Shown: piece by piece, positions 21,311 to 32,789 of the stretch
Layout of the letters: every line of letters begins with the position of its first letter
Position numbering within the stretch: position 1 is the first letter of the stretch
DNA from: Cryptomeria japonica
Lineage: Eukaryota > Streptophyta > Pinopsida > Cupressales > Cupressaceae
DNA length: 64,000 bases
Reading direction: 5' to 3'
Assembly: GCF_030272615.1 (NCBI RefSeq)
Contig: NC_081406.1
Span: 169,041,861-169,105,860, forward strand
Notes under the pieces: model-generated
Told to the model about the DNA's origin: nothing
Databases searched by the model: none
What the model saw: the letters and a program-made list of their open reading frames with translations, nothing else
Made by a program: the position numbers and the translations under genes

Positions 21311-22388
21311 AGGAATGCAAGATTTGAGGAAAGAGTTAAGAAATCATTTAAGCCTAACCAGAACAGATATAAATTCAATAAATGTAACCAATGCTACATA
21401 GCGAATGAGGAAGGAGTAAGTGATGACTCTAGAGATGAACCAGCAGAAGACACTGCTAGTGCATCTGAAAATGGAAAGGAATGGGTGTTCTATGCTTTAA
21501 AGGAAGATGAATGAGTATTGATTATAAAAAATGAAGAAAAGGCCCTAGGAGAGAAAAAGTTGAAGATAAGGATGAATGGGTAATTGATAGTGGATTCTCA
21601 CACCATATGACTGGAGATAAATGTAAATTTTTGTCACTCCAAAAATACAACGGAGGTCAAGTCAGATTTGGAGATGACAAAGCATGTATGATCTGAGGTA
21701 GAGGTATTATTTCTTTGGAGGACAAGCATAACACTGATAATGTCTATTATGTAGAAGGTTTAAAGCGTAATCTTTTGAGTGTTGGTCAACTCGCTGACAA
21801 GGGTTTGGAGATTGCAACTGGTATTCAGACTGGAGGCAATATGTTTCACTTGAACACTGGTAATAAGACATGTTTGATTGCTCATATTGATGAGATTTGG
21901 TTAAGGCATAAGAGGTTGTGTCATGTTAATTTTGATTGTATTGTTAAGATCAGTTCAACTAAGGCAGCCAGAGATATACCTAGGATTGTGAAGCCTCATA
22001 ATCCGGTATGTAAGGAATGTCAATTGGGAAAGCAAGTTAGAAGTTCTTTTAAGAGAATACATGATAAATCTAATGATGTACTTGATTTGATTCATACTGA
22101 ATTATGTGGTCCAGCAAGGACTGGAAGTTTTTCAAGGTGATAGGTATTTCATGTTGATTATTGATGACTATTCTAGAATGATGTGGGTGACTTTTCTTAA
22201 GGAGAAGTCTAAAGCCTTTGAGAAATTCAAGATCTTTAAGGCAAAGGTTGAAATAGAAACTTGATTGAAAATCAAATGTGTGAGATCAGATCATGGCATT
22301 AAATTCACTTCTCATGAGTTTAACAATTACTGTGAGACAAATGGCATAAGGAGACAATTATCTGCACCCCAGACTCCTCAGTGGAATG
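21311..22388 (+). pseudogene. C1 protease and N-terminal integrase
   Basis: An acidic linker is followed by the aspartic protease active site VIDSGFSHHMTG at about 21580-21616 (the family usually has DSGCSHHM). The GAG-pre-integrase zinc finger follows (LRHKRLCHVNFDCIVK, then CKECQLGKQ), and then the integrase core. The first catalytic Asp position reads Glu (IHTELCGP); the second is kept (RSDHGIKF). A frame change lies near 22130-22140 and a stop near 22262. The frame is cut at TPQW by C3 and continues at 28986 as NGVVERKN, carrying the catalytic Glu. Confidence 0.8.
22384..22388. repeat. Target site duplication of C3, left copy
   Basis: GAATG is identical to 28986-28990. Collapsing the two copies rejoins C1 integrase in frame. 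Confidence 0.95.
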
Positions 22389-23651
22389 TGTAAGGAAAGC
22401 AACTGCGGAAATTTGTTTCCCTAATGTCAATTTGTAGGGGAAAATAGACTAGTGTTTACAAATTTACAACTTTTCTAGAATATGGCACAAGCATGAGCAT
22501 ACACAATTAAACAACACAGAGATAGAACATATAGAGTTAACGTGGGAAAACCCTTTTGGGAGAAAAACCCACCACCAATAGAAAATGACTTTATTATCAG
22601 TATGTCAAATACAATAAAGTCTAGTCTGTAGACTACCTTCACTCTGTCAAACAATCATTCCAGATGAAACAAAACCACATGGGTCAAACTGCAATTATAG
22701 ATTGCTCAATAACTATCATAGTTCATTACATTACATTCGATTCACATTTGGCTTAAAATACCAGATTGGCCGACCATTACATCTACTCGAGATGATTGGG
22801 AAGTCAAACTATCTCTATCAGTTGACAATCATGGAAAATCAATTATCCCACATGCATCAGGGAGTCGAGTCGATTCTCATTCATATACATTGACAATCTC
22901 ATTCTTACTGTCTGAGTGTTCACCTTTTTTGATCTCGATTCAATCTCACATCTGCAATCGGTCTTCAGACAGACTACAAACATGTTACTCTGATCTCCCG
23001 ATGAACTGGTAGATGACTCCACCAAAGCAGCTCCAAAGTTGGTTGACTCCATCTGACCATCAGGATAGCCTTCAACCGGTAGACCTGACCTCCCGATGAT
23101 ACCCAATCATTGAAGGCAACTCCATTGGGTCATCGACTAGACAGATGAAATGTTTCCCCGATCTCCGACAACTGGTAGGAGACCTTATCGGCCCATCAAA
23201 ACCAATAGTAAAATGTTATCACGATATCCGATAGCCAAGTGAAGCTCGTCGGCTCATCGGAAACAATATTGTGATGTTACCCCGATATGCAATGTTACCC
23301 TGATAACCTAAGGTGGCCTCATCAGGTCATCGGCTCATGCCTAAAACTGCTATCCCGATAAGCGAAGCACTCCGAGATAGAACAAAGCAGACTCATTGGT
23401 ACTTCGGCATAGCTTCCATCTCATCAACCCAATCACCGATATCAGCCCGATCATCGAAGGCGACTTCATCGGGTATCAACATAGCACCAAAATGGAACAT
23501 CTGACAACCGATAACAACCCAAACCACCTAAGATAGCTCCATCAGGTCATCGGCACAACTCTGATGTAGTCTTCCACTCTGTTGTTCCATCGGTGTAGGC
23601 TACCCCGATCAACCCATATATGTCAAGTGAATTAGAGGCACATTTCCAACA
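22389..23651 (-). repeat. C3 3' LTR
   Basis: Plus reading starts TGTAAGGAAAGC and ends ATTTCCAACA. It matches 27806-28985 closely but has about 47 extra bases after the first 20 (22411-22460) and a longer segment around 23280-23395. Next to it at 23652-23662 the minus strand has a purine-rich AAGTGGGAGTT polypurine tract. Confidence 0.92.
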
Positions 23652-23699
23652 AACTCCCACTTGACAAGGAATTCATTGGACCGATTACCATTTCAGATG

Positions 23700-24262
23700 T
23701 TACTGAGGAACATGGGTATGAAGAACCATAGAATTTGAACACCACCTGAACTTGTGTGTGCTCACTAATTTCGTCAAGGCATCTGCAACATTTTCCAGAG
23801 TGTCTACCTTGTTAAGATAAACTTTTACATCTTCCACCATGTCACGAACAAAGTGATACTGAACATCAACATGCTTCGACCTGGCATGGAAAGTAGGATT
23901 CTTTTCCAAACATATGGCACTCTGAGTGTCACTCCAGATTTCAACCTGCCTTGCATCAAAACCAATATCTGAACTCAAACACCTTAGCCAGACTACTTAT
24001 TTACAAGAATGTGTGGCCACCATGTATTCTGCCTCTATAGTGGACAAAGCGACTACATCTTACCGCTTGCTCATCCAACTAATTGCTCCACCATTCAGGA
24101 CAAAAACATATCCACTAGTGGATCTCCTACTGTCAATATCTTTTGCCCAATCAGAATCCGTAGAACAAAAAATGTTCAGAGTTCTCTTTGAATCCTTTAG
24201 ATTACCATGATAAAACAATGCAAAGTCTGAAGTACCCTTTAAGTATCTAAACACTCTCTTTA
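23700..24262 (-). pseudogene. C3 RNase H
   Basis: Minus-strand frames give RYLKGTSDFALFYHG, STDSDWAKDIDSRRSTSGY and a SWMSKR segment (24254-24060). After a frame break they give IWSDTQSAICLEKNPTFHARSKHVDVQYHFVRD and a C-terminal ENVADALTK (23978-23700). This is the complete copia RNase H module at the end of pol. The breaks near 24000-24060 are short. Confidence 0.85.
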
Positions 24263-25360
24263 TAGCATCCTAGTGCGGTTTCCCTAGATTCAACATAAAC
24301 CTACTAAGTACTCCCACTAGTTGGGAAATGTCTGGTCTTGTATAGACCATAGTATACATCAGACTACCTATAGCACTTGCATAAGGTACACTTTTCATGT
24401 CTTCAATCCCTTTTGGAGATTTTAGACTGTCAAGCACAGACAACTTAGTTCTCTGCAAGATGGGAACAACCTGTGGGTTACAGTCAGACATATGAAATCT
24501 ATCAAGAACATTGGTTATATAATTTCTCTGGCTGATCCAAAGTTTCCTCTTAGATCTATCCCTTTTGATCTCCATTCCCAGAATGTAATTTGCTGGTCCT
24601 AAGTACTTTATTTCAAATTTCATAGAAAGCTGAGATTTTAAATCTGAGATCATACCTTTTGTGTTTCCTATGAACAACATATCATCTATGATAAGAATCC
24701 TATCACCATCAGTTTTGTAGTAAACACAATGATCAAACTTTGTTCTCACAAATCCCAAGGACAAAACAAATGTATCATACTTTTGATACCACATTCTGGG
24801 AGATTGTTTTAAACCATACAGAGACTTCTTGAGTTTGCATACCAGATGTTCTTTACATTTTTCCACAAAATGCTCAGGCTGGGACATATAAATTTCTTCT
24901 TCAAGATAACCATGAAGAAAAGTTGTCTTCACATCCATCTGCTCAATCTCCCAATCATATGCTGCTGCAAGTGATAAGAGAAATCTGATAGATGTCAGCT
25001 TAGCTATAGGAGAGAAGATTCCCCCATAGTCTATACCTTCTTTTTGCAAATACCCCTTTGCAACCAGTCTTGCTTTGTACTTGTCAATGTTGCCATATGG
25101 ACCATACTTTTTAAACACCCACTTGCAGCCTATAGGCTTTCTACCTTTAGGCAATGGCACCAAATCCCAAGTTCCATTTTTATCCAATGATGGCATTTCA
25201 TCATTCATGGCTTCCAACCAGGAATATGAATTAGGAATTTCAATTGCTTCTTTGATAGTCCTAGGCTCATCAGTATCTGCAAGTAAAGCATAAGCACAAT
25301 TAACATTAAACATAGAGTGACTATACTTATTAGGTGTATACCTATTAGGTTGTCACCTCT
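24263..25360 (-). pseudogene. C3 reverse transcriptase
   Basis: A 347-codon open frame (25313-24270) holds the copia reverse transcriptase: NGTWDLVPLPKGRKPIGCKWVFK, EGIDYGGIFSPIAK, IEQMDVKTTFLHGYLEEEIYMSQPE, SLYGLKQSPRMWYQK, then the catalytic box and YTRPDISQLVGVLSRF. It copies element RNA into DNA. The catalytic box reads ILIIDDMLFIG where the family has a hydrophobic run ending in YVDDM. The two Asp are kept, but the Tyr-Val and about two more residues are missing, an in-frame deletion of about 12 bases at 24695-24705. A stop lies just upstream near 25357. Confidence 0.9.
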
Positions 25361-26720
25361 CTTGAGTAGATCTTCTCAATTTCGGTGTTGAGGCTTCTTG
25401 AGGTTCCACGGGAGGCTCATCATCATGTTCTTCTTCAGAACTACTTGAACTGCTTGAACTCTCCTCATCTTCAGGTATCTTTGGAGATTCTTCTTCGGCT
25501 GGATGAATTTCAACCTAAACTTCTCCTCTCTTTTCTATATTATGATCTAGTGACATAGGCTTCAACTCATGAAAAATCACACTTTTGTTGTATACAACCT
25601 TACCAGTCACTAGATTCCAAAGTTTGTATCCTTTGACACCAACTCCATAGCCAATGAAGATACATTTCACTACTTTGCTATCCAACTTAGATCTAGTCAC
25701 ATTAGGCACATGAGCATATGCCTCTGCACCAAAAACATGAAGGTGCCTTAAAGAAGGTTTCTTACCAAACCATGCTTCCATAGGTGTTTTGTCAACCAAT
25801 GCTGAAGTAGTAGAACGATTCAGTAGGTAACATGTTGTAGCAACTACTTCAGCCTAGAATTTGTGTTCCAACCCAGCTCCGCTCAACATGCTTATTGCTT
25901 TCTCCATTAGAGACCGATTCAACCTTTCTACAACTCCATTCTATTGTGGATTGTAAGGTACAGTCTTATGTCTCTTAATTCTACGATCAACACAATACTT
26001 GTTGAACTCTGCACTACAAAATTCACCACCATTGTTTGTTCTTTAACATTTAATCTTTCTCCCAGTCTGATTTTCAACAAGGTTCTTAAACTCCTTAAAC
26101 CGACTGAACACTTTTGATTTACTTTTAAGAAAGTACACAAATTCCCTTCTTGAATAATCATCTACAAAAGATACATAGTATTTAAACTTAGATAGAGAAG
26201 CTACATCCACTAGACCAAACACATCAGAGTGAACATAATCTAAAATATCAGAAGACTTATGAGAACTGGAATAAAACTGAACTCGGTTATGTTTTCCATA
26301 TATGCAGTGTTCGCGGAAATTGAACTCAAAACTACAATCATCCAAACCTTCAACCAAATTCTTATTCTTCAAGGATTTTAAACCTTTTTCACCTATGTGG
26401 CCTAACCTATTATGCCAGAGCATTTTTTTCTCAGCAGAAAGTTTACCTTCCAATGAATTAGCATTATGCATCATTATAGTTGTAACTGACTTTTCAGAGG
26501 TCACATTACAACATATAGGTTCATCATTTAACTTATATAGAGTACAGAAACGATCACCCTTTTCCAATACAATAGAACCCCTAGTCATCTTGCAACCACC
26601 AGATACAAATGTAACTTGTACTCCAGCATCATTAAGTTTACTTACAAAGAGAAGATTTCTTGCCAGACTTGGTATATGAAGGACTCCATTTATCCCCTTC
26701 ACTCTACCATCTGGGAACTA
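25361..26720 (-). pseudogene. C3 integrase
   Basis: From 26720 down the frame reads the end of protease, then LWHNRLGHIGEKGLKSL and a HCIYGKHNRVQF zinc-finger segment in which one expected Cys reads Arg. Next come the integrase core with first Asp (VHSDVFG), second Asp position read as Asn (RTNNGGEF, just after a stop) and NGVVERLNR with the Glu kept. A KKPSLRHLHVFGAEAYAHVP C-terminal segment and an acidic Ser/Glu linker follow. Stops near 26045, 25944, 25857, 25514 and 25354 interrupt it. Loss of the second Asp would abolish strand transfer. Confidence 0.85.
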
Positions 26721-27687
26721 AATTTTGATTCTTCCTCTCCCTACAATCTCTAATGTAGAATCACTAGCCAGGTATACCTTTCCACCAGCATATGGTTCAT
26801 ACTTCAAGAACCACTCCTTGTGGGAGGTCATGTGGAAAGATGTGCCAGAATCTACTAACCCAGTGGCATCTGAGGCAGGCATTGCCAGGACTTCAACAAA
26901 TGCATCTGCATCACTTTGATAAGACTCAGTGTCATAATACTTCTTCTTCTTCTTCTCCTCCTTGCAATCCTTTCGGATATGCCCTTTCTACCCACAGTTC
27001 CAACACTTCACCTTTGACTTATTTCCTAGAGATTTAAATCTCCCTTGAGACTTGGACTTCTTTCCTTTCTTCGTCTTTGTCCTTTGGTCTACCTCGAACA
27101 GAGAGTTCATCTTTTGCCATCTCAAAAGTCTTCTTTCTCATTTCTTTTGACAAAAGAGTATTAACCACAGTATCCATCTTGAAATGGTTCGTAGTACTAC
27201 CGATAGCCATCACTAAGTGTTCTCAAGAGTCAGGCAATGAACGCAACAGCAGCATGCAATGTTCTTCTTCCTGAATGGACACACCAACAGAAGTTAACTA
27301 TGCAAAAACCATGTTGAATGCATTCAAGTGGTTTGCCAATGGTGTTCCTGTATCCATCTTCAGAGAGTAAAATTTCTTCCTCAGGAAAAGTTTATTCACC
27401 AAGGATTTTCCTTGATAAATATCTCCCAACTTACTCTAGAGAAGATGTGCAGTCTTCTCTTCATGGATGTTTAACAGAATAGAATCAACAAGACATAGCT
27501 TGATTAGACCGCTTGCCTTCCAGTTGGCTAAGTCCCAATCTTCTTTCTTCATTCCTGAAGGTTTTTGTGCAGTCATAGCAATCCAAAGATATCAGTCGAC
27601 TAGTAAGTCTTCCATCTTGAGTTTCCATAGTTCGAAACTGGAATCATTAAATTTCTCCATGTCTATGCACCCTGAGGTGCTCGCCAT
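26721..27687 (-). pseudogene. C3 gag and protease
   Basis: The start is the ATG at 27687 (MASTSGCIDMEKFNDSSFELWKLKM), about 120 bases after the PBS. A typical copia Gag capsid follows (SKLGDIYQGKSLVNKLFLRKKFYSLKM, then LLRSLPDS, then NTLLSKEMRKK). The CCHC knuckle reads CWNCG-stop-KGHIRKDC near 26975-27011. The protease active site is VDSGTSFHMTS near 26840. About eight stops occur, several in place of Trp or Gln. Confidence 0.85.
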
Positions 27688-27790
27688 CTTAACCTGTAAA
27701 ATAAACAAGTAGACACTCTACAAGACTCCCACTGAAACATAATTGACACAAAAAACCAAACCTACCCAACAAGGATAACAAAATGGGCCA

Positions 27791-27804
27791 ATCTCTAATA
27801 CCAC
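27791..27804 (-). other. C3 primer binding site
   Basis: The minus strand reads TGGTATTAGAGATT two bases outside the LTR edge at 27806. It is the initiator-methionine PBS with one C-to-T change (TGGTATCAGAG). Confidence 0.85.
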
Positions 27805-27805
27805 T

Positions 27806-28985
27806 TGTAAGGAAAGCAAGTACGGAAATTTACAACTTTTCTAGAATATGGCACAAGCATGAGCATACACAATTAAACAACACAGAGATAGAACATACAG
27901 AGTTAACGTGGGAAAACCCTTTCGGGAGAAAAGCCCACCACCAACTGAAAATGACTTTATTATCATTATGTCAAATACAATAAAGTATAGTCTGCAGACT
28001 TCCTTCACTCTGTCAAACAATCATTCTAGATGAAACAAAACCACACGAGTCAAATTGTAATTACATATCACTTAATAGCTATAATAGTTCATTACATTAC
28101 ATTTGGTTCACATTCGGCTTCAAATACTAGACTGGTCGACCGTGACATCTACCCGAGATGGTTGGGAAGTTGAACTGTCTCTGGTGGTCTGTAATCATGG
28201 AAAATCAATTATCCCACATGCATCAGGGAGTCAAGTCGGTTCGCATTCATATACACTGACAGTCTCATTCTTAGTGTCCAAGTGTTCACCTTTTTGGATC
28301 TCAGTTAAATGTCACATCTGCAGTCGTTCTTCACTCCATCGGCCATCGGACAAACCACAAACATGTTACTCTAATCTTCCGATGAACTGGTAGACAACTC
28401 CACCAAAGCAGCTCCAAAACCGGTCGGCTCTATCGGACCATCGAGATAGCCTTCAACTGGTAGACTCGACCTCCCGATGATACGCGATCACCAAAGCGAC
28501 TCCATCAGGTCATCGGCCAAACAGATGAAATGTTTCCCCGATCTCCGACAACTAGTAGGTGACCTTATCGGCCCATCAGAACCAACAGTAAAATGTTATC
28601 ACAATATCCGATAACCAAGAGAAGCACATCATCTCATCAGAAACAACATTGTGATGTTACCCCGATAACCTAAGGTGGCCTCATCGGGTCATTGGCTCAT
28701 GCCCAAAACTGCTATCTCATTGGGACTCATTGGGACTTCGGCATAGCTTCCATCTCGTCAACCCAGTCATCGATATCATCCTGATCAACAAAGGTGACTT
28801 CATCAGGTATCGGCGTAGCACCAAACTGGAACATCTGACAGTCGATGACAACCTGGACTGCCTAAGATAGCTCCATCGGGTCATCGACACAACTCTGATG
28901 CAGTCTTCCACTATGTTGTTACATCGGTGTAGGCTACCCCGATCAACCCATATATGTCAAGTGAATTAGAGGCATATTTCCAACA
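27806..28985 (-). repeat. C3 5' LTR
   Basis: Plus reading starts TGTAAGGAAAGC at 27806 and ends TTTCCAACA at 28985. The middle (about 28470-28700) contains roughly 60-bp tandem units in which CCGAT and ATCGG alternate. Confidence 0.92.
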
Positions 28986-31177
28986 GAATGGAGTAGTGGA
29001 AAGAAAGAACCAAACTATTTTGGATGTAGCAAGATCTATGATGATGGAAGCTAAATTGTCTCATATCTACTGGAGAGAAGCAATGAGTATAACAATCTAT
29101 ATATTTAACAAAGTTCATATCAAAGGTGAAACCGGTAAGGTCCCTTATGAATTATGGTTTGGACATACACCTACTATTAAATATTTGAATTTTTGGAAGT
29201 AAATGCTATATCAAAAGAAATGATTCTATTGGAAAGTTTGATCCTAGATGTGATGAAGGGATATTTCTTGGTTACTCAATTCAAAGAAAAGCATATAGAT
29301 ATTATAACAAAAGATTACAGAAAATTGTGGAGAGTGCTAATGTGAAAGTGGATGAGCAATATAAAAATCAATCAATATCATATGACAAGGAACCGGCATG
29401 GGAAATGATCATAACAGAACCAACAATTCTTCAACCGGCACAGGAATCTGAGACAATTACACCGGCACAATCAAAAAAATTCAGCTATGACTGATGATTG
29501 GAGCAGTGAACCTGAAATTTAGAAGACACCAAGGTATGTAAGATTAAATCATTCTAAAGTTCAAATTATTGGAGATAGGAACAAGGGAGTTATGACAAGA
29601 AGGAGACTAGAAAATGATGAGGTATGTCTTATTTCTCAAGTTAAACCATCAACTATTATTGAAGCTTGTAAGGATAAACATTGGTTAAAGGCCATGGAAG
29701 ATGAATTAGATCAGATAGAAAAGAATGAAACTTGGACTTTAGTTCCCCGGCCTAAAAATAAGAATGTTATTGGAACTAAATGGGTTTTTAAGAATAAACT
29801 AAATGAGGATGGTCAAGTTGTAAGAAACAAGGCTAGATTGGTTTGTAAAGGATATTCTCAAATGGAAGGAATTGATTATGGTGAAACTTTTGTACCTGTA
29901 GCTAGAATTGAAGTTGTTAGACTATTTCTTGCCTATGCAGTTTCTAAGAACTATAAGGTTTATCAAATGGATGTCAAATGTGCATTTTTGAACGGTGAAC
30001 TTGAAGAAGAAGTATACATTGAGCAACCTAATGGATTTTCACTAACAGATGATAAAGATATGGTTTGCAGATTGAAGAAAGCTTTATATGGATTGAAACA
30101 GGCTCCTACAGATTGGTATGCAAGGTTGGATAAATATCTTTTGAAGCTTGGTTTTTCTAAAGGCAGTGTTGATAGTAATTTATATTATAAGATCACTGAT
30201 AATGATATTCTAATTATTGAAGTATTTGTTGATGATATCATATTTGGAGGAGAAGATAAATTGTGCATTGAATTTGCTAACAATATGAAGAATGAATTTG
30301 AAATGTCCATGACTAGTGAGATGATATTTTTCTTAGGTTTGCAAATTACTCAAACTGATAAAGGCATTTTTATTTGTCAAACTAAGTATCTGAGGGAATT
30401 GTTGAAGAAGTCTGGTATGGATAATTCCAAACAGGTAAGTACTCCTATGGTGACAAGTGAGAAATTATCTATGAAGGATACTTCTACACCAATAAATTTG
30501 ACAAGGTATAAATCTATGATTGGTAGTCTGTTATATTTGACTCAGACTAGATCAGATATTATGAATGCAGCAAGTATTGTTTCAAGATATCAAACTAATC
30601 CTAAAGAAAATCATAAATGTGCAGTAAAGAGGATATTCCAGTATTTGCAAGGAACAACAGAATATGATTTATGGTATTCTAGGAATGATGACTTCACTTA
30701 TGTGCATATACAGACTCTAATTGGGCAGGAGACACTGATGACAGGAAGAGCACTTCTAGTGGAGATTCCTTTCTTGGAAAGAAATTGGTTTCATGGATCA
30801 ACAAAAACCAGTCATGCATTTCTTTATCTACTCTAGAAGCTGAGTATGTTGTAGCAGCAACTAATTGCACTAAGGTCTTGTGGATGAAGCAAATGTTGAA
30901 GGATATCAGGGTAAATTGTAGTGAACCGATAGTTATCTACTGTGATAACTCTGTAGCTATTGACATGTCTAAGAATCTAGTATTTCACTTTAAGAATAAG
31001 CATATATCAATAAAGTATAACTTTTGAAGGACAAGGTAGAAGGAAAAGAAGTCAAATTGGTTTATGTGAACACTAAAGAAAAGATTGCAGACATATTCAC
31101 TGAACCGCTGTCTAAGGAATCATTTGAATACTTGAGAGACAGGTTAGGGGTTTCTGCCCTCCTGGCAGAGACTTGAT
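28986..31177 (+). pseudogene. C1 C-terminal integrase, reverse transcriptase and RNase H
   Basis: Integrase resumes as NGVVERKNQTILDVARSM. After a frame change near 29190 and stops near 29490-29520, a 414-codon open frame (29592-30836) holds reverse transcriptase: [60 protein letters not shown], the intact catalytic [11 protein letters not shown], and [11 protein letters not shown]. RNase H begins ([16 protein letters not shown]). One base is missing at about 30700, so [18 protein letters not shown] continues in another frame, then [19 protein letters not shown] and IYCDNSVAIDMSKN. A stop at 31025 interrupts it and it ends near 31177. Confidence 0.88.
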
Positions 31178-31544
31178 TGATGCAATTTGTCATCAGTCCA
31201 AAATGCATTTTTAGGGACATTATTCATTTCAGTACTGATGAGTGGTGCTACTACTTAGGACGAGTAGTCAGCTTTTAGATTCAGAGGTTTTCACTCTTGC
31301 TTTGATATTTTGTCAGATTTCTGGCATTGATGTCAAAGGGGGAGAGATAGTGATGTGAAAAATTGAGGAGAGATAGTGACTGGGAGAGATGGTAATATAT
31401 TTAGAACCTTACAGATATCATTCACTAGGGGAGAGTTATTCAAGAGATTGATGGTTGTCTTCCATAGGGGAGACTTGTTTGGAATTTCTTGGTACTTAGA
31501 TGTTTCTCACATCTAGTGTTGTCATCAATGTCAAAGGGGAATAT
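31178..31544 (+). other. C1 3' untranslated region and polypurine tract
   Basis: Non-coding. It has AAAGGGGGAGAGAT at 31336-31349, several AGGGGAGA words, and AAAGGGGAATAT directly before the 3' LTR (31533-31544), the likely plus-strand primer. Confidence 0.8.
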
Positions 31545-32789
31545 TGTTGGCATTATGGATGAATTGATTATGTATTGCATTGATGTTTTGTCATTGATGT
31601 CAACACTAGCTGATATGGTTGGTTACCAGCACCGATAAACTAGTTTTGGTTACCGGTAGGAGATCTAGTGTTACCGGCAGATGAGACTATCTGTTGGACA
31701 CTTTCAGCATGTTTGGATCTATGGAGTATGTTTGATTACATGTGGTACGTGCTTCTAGCACATGTCTTGGTCAATTGGTATGGACTTGGTAATCAGATGC
31801 TATCATACACTCTGGTAAACCCTTACTAGCATTGGTTCAAGGCTTTACCAACAGAGCTTTGATTGAGGAATCTTGACAGTATGCATAAGTGGTGTTGGTG
31901 CAACTTCTAGATGGATTTCAGGATACTGAAGATGTTCTTTGATCATTCTTCAACTGCTTGAAGACATTGCTTTGGTGTGGTGGACTCAGAATAGGTATGG
32001 TTACCTATCTAGGTTATGGACCAATATCATGCTAATGTGTTCTCTACACATTACTGGGATGTTTTGGGATGTTCTATGAATTGGTTATTATTGTTTTGGT
32101 CTTAAGCGGACATGGCATATCATTGTAATATGGATTTATATTGTAATATCTTTTAGGTGGCCGACCTAATTGGTTTTGGCCTTAGGGTTTGTATAAATAA
32201 AAGGTAGAAACTCTTTGTAGACTATCATAGTTGTGGAAAAGGTCATGGCCAAGGATTGTAATGTGCGAATATTGTAATATCATTCAGGCAGAGGATTTGG
32301 TCGATCATTGGTGATTGAATTGGATTTAGAAGAGGATTTAGTCCTCCAGCATTGAGCTTAACCAGGACTGTAATCAGGCATGGTAGATGATATCTCTGGC
32401 AGTTCACTCTATTGGATTATTGTCCATTCTTCTTGAGGTGGTTTTAACCTCTATAGTCAGTGAGACTCTTTTGTAATGAGCAGTACGCTCTAGGCAATGT
32501 GCCTTCCTACATGTGTAGGCCCCTCGTTATAACACATACTTTTTACAGAAGTATCATCTAACTATGGGTTTTCCCTTCCTGGGTTTTCCACGTACGAATA
32601 ATGGTGCTATGTGGTATGGTTGTTTTGCATTGATTATGTGTTTATTTGTTAAATTGCATTGTTTACCAGTATCTATTTCTTCTTTACCCGTATTTAATCT
32701 AGTTAAAGGTTATTCAGTGGATTAAATGTTATAATATGTTAACAATTGATTCACCCCCCCTTCTCAGTTGTTGACCGGTTATCCTAAAA
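31545..32789 (+). repeat. C1 3' LTR
   Basis: It starts TGTTGGCATTATGG and ends TATCCTAAAA, where the terminal CA has become AA compared with CTAACA at 20360. It contains GTATAAATAAAAGG near 32190, a promoter-like word, and the conserved CACCCCCCCTTCTCAG block near its end. Confidence 0.9.

Larger units (their letters stand above)
22389..28985 (-). mobile_element. C3: near-complete Ty1/copia element (Tork/Tnt1-like), antisense in C1
   Basis: The element is bounded by LTRs 22389-23651 and 27806-28985 and a perfect GAATG target duplication. On the minus strand it reads LTR, PBS, gag, protease, integrase, reverse transcriptase, RNase H, polypurine tract and LTR, in full order. The domain set and sequences resemble Tork/Tnt1-type copia. 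The polyprotein has only about ten stops over 4 kb and is one of the least eroded here. A missing piece at the reverse transcriptase catalytic box and lost integrase residues make it non-autonomous now. Confidence 0.92.
13345..32789 (+). mobile_element. C1: Ty1/copia retrotransposon inserted in G2 gag
   Basis: A plus-strand copia element whose 5' LTR starts at 13345 (TGTTGGCATTATGG) and whose 3' LTR spans 31545-32789. The internal region starts at the PBS (20363) and holds gag, protease, integrase, reverse transcriptase and RNase H to about 31177. It is interrupted by C2 with S1 (14541-20182) at the 5' LTR and by C3 (22389-28985) in integrase. Without these it would be about 7.2 kb. A near-perfect target duplication and the restored G2 frame show where it landed. 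Confidence 0.85.

Noticed and set aside
29592-30836. 414-codon reverse transcriptase frame as a possible intact host gene
   Set aside because: It is the C1 pol segment, continuous with integrase and RNase H pieces in other frames, and carries element motifs throughout.
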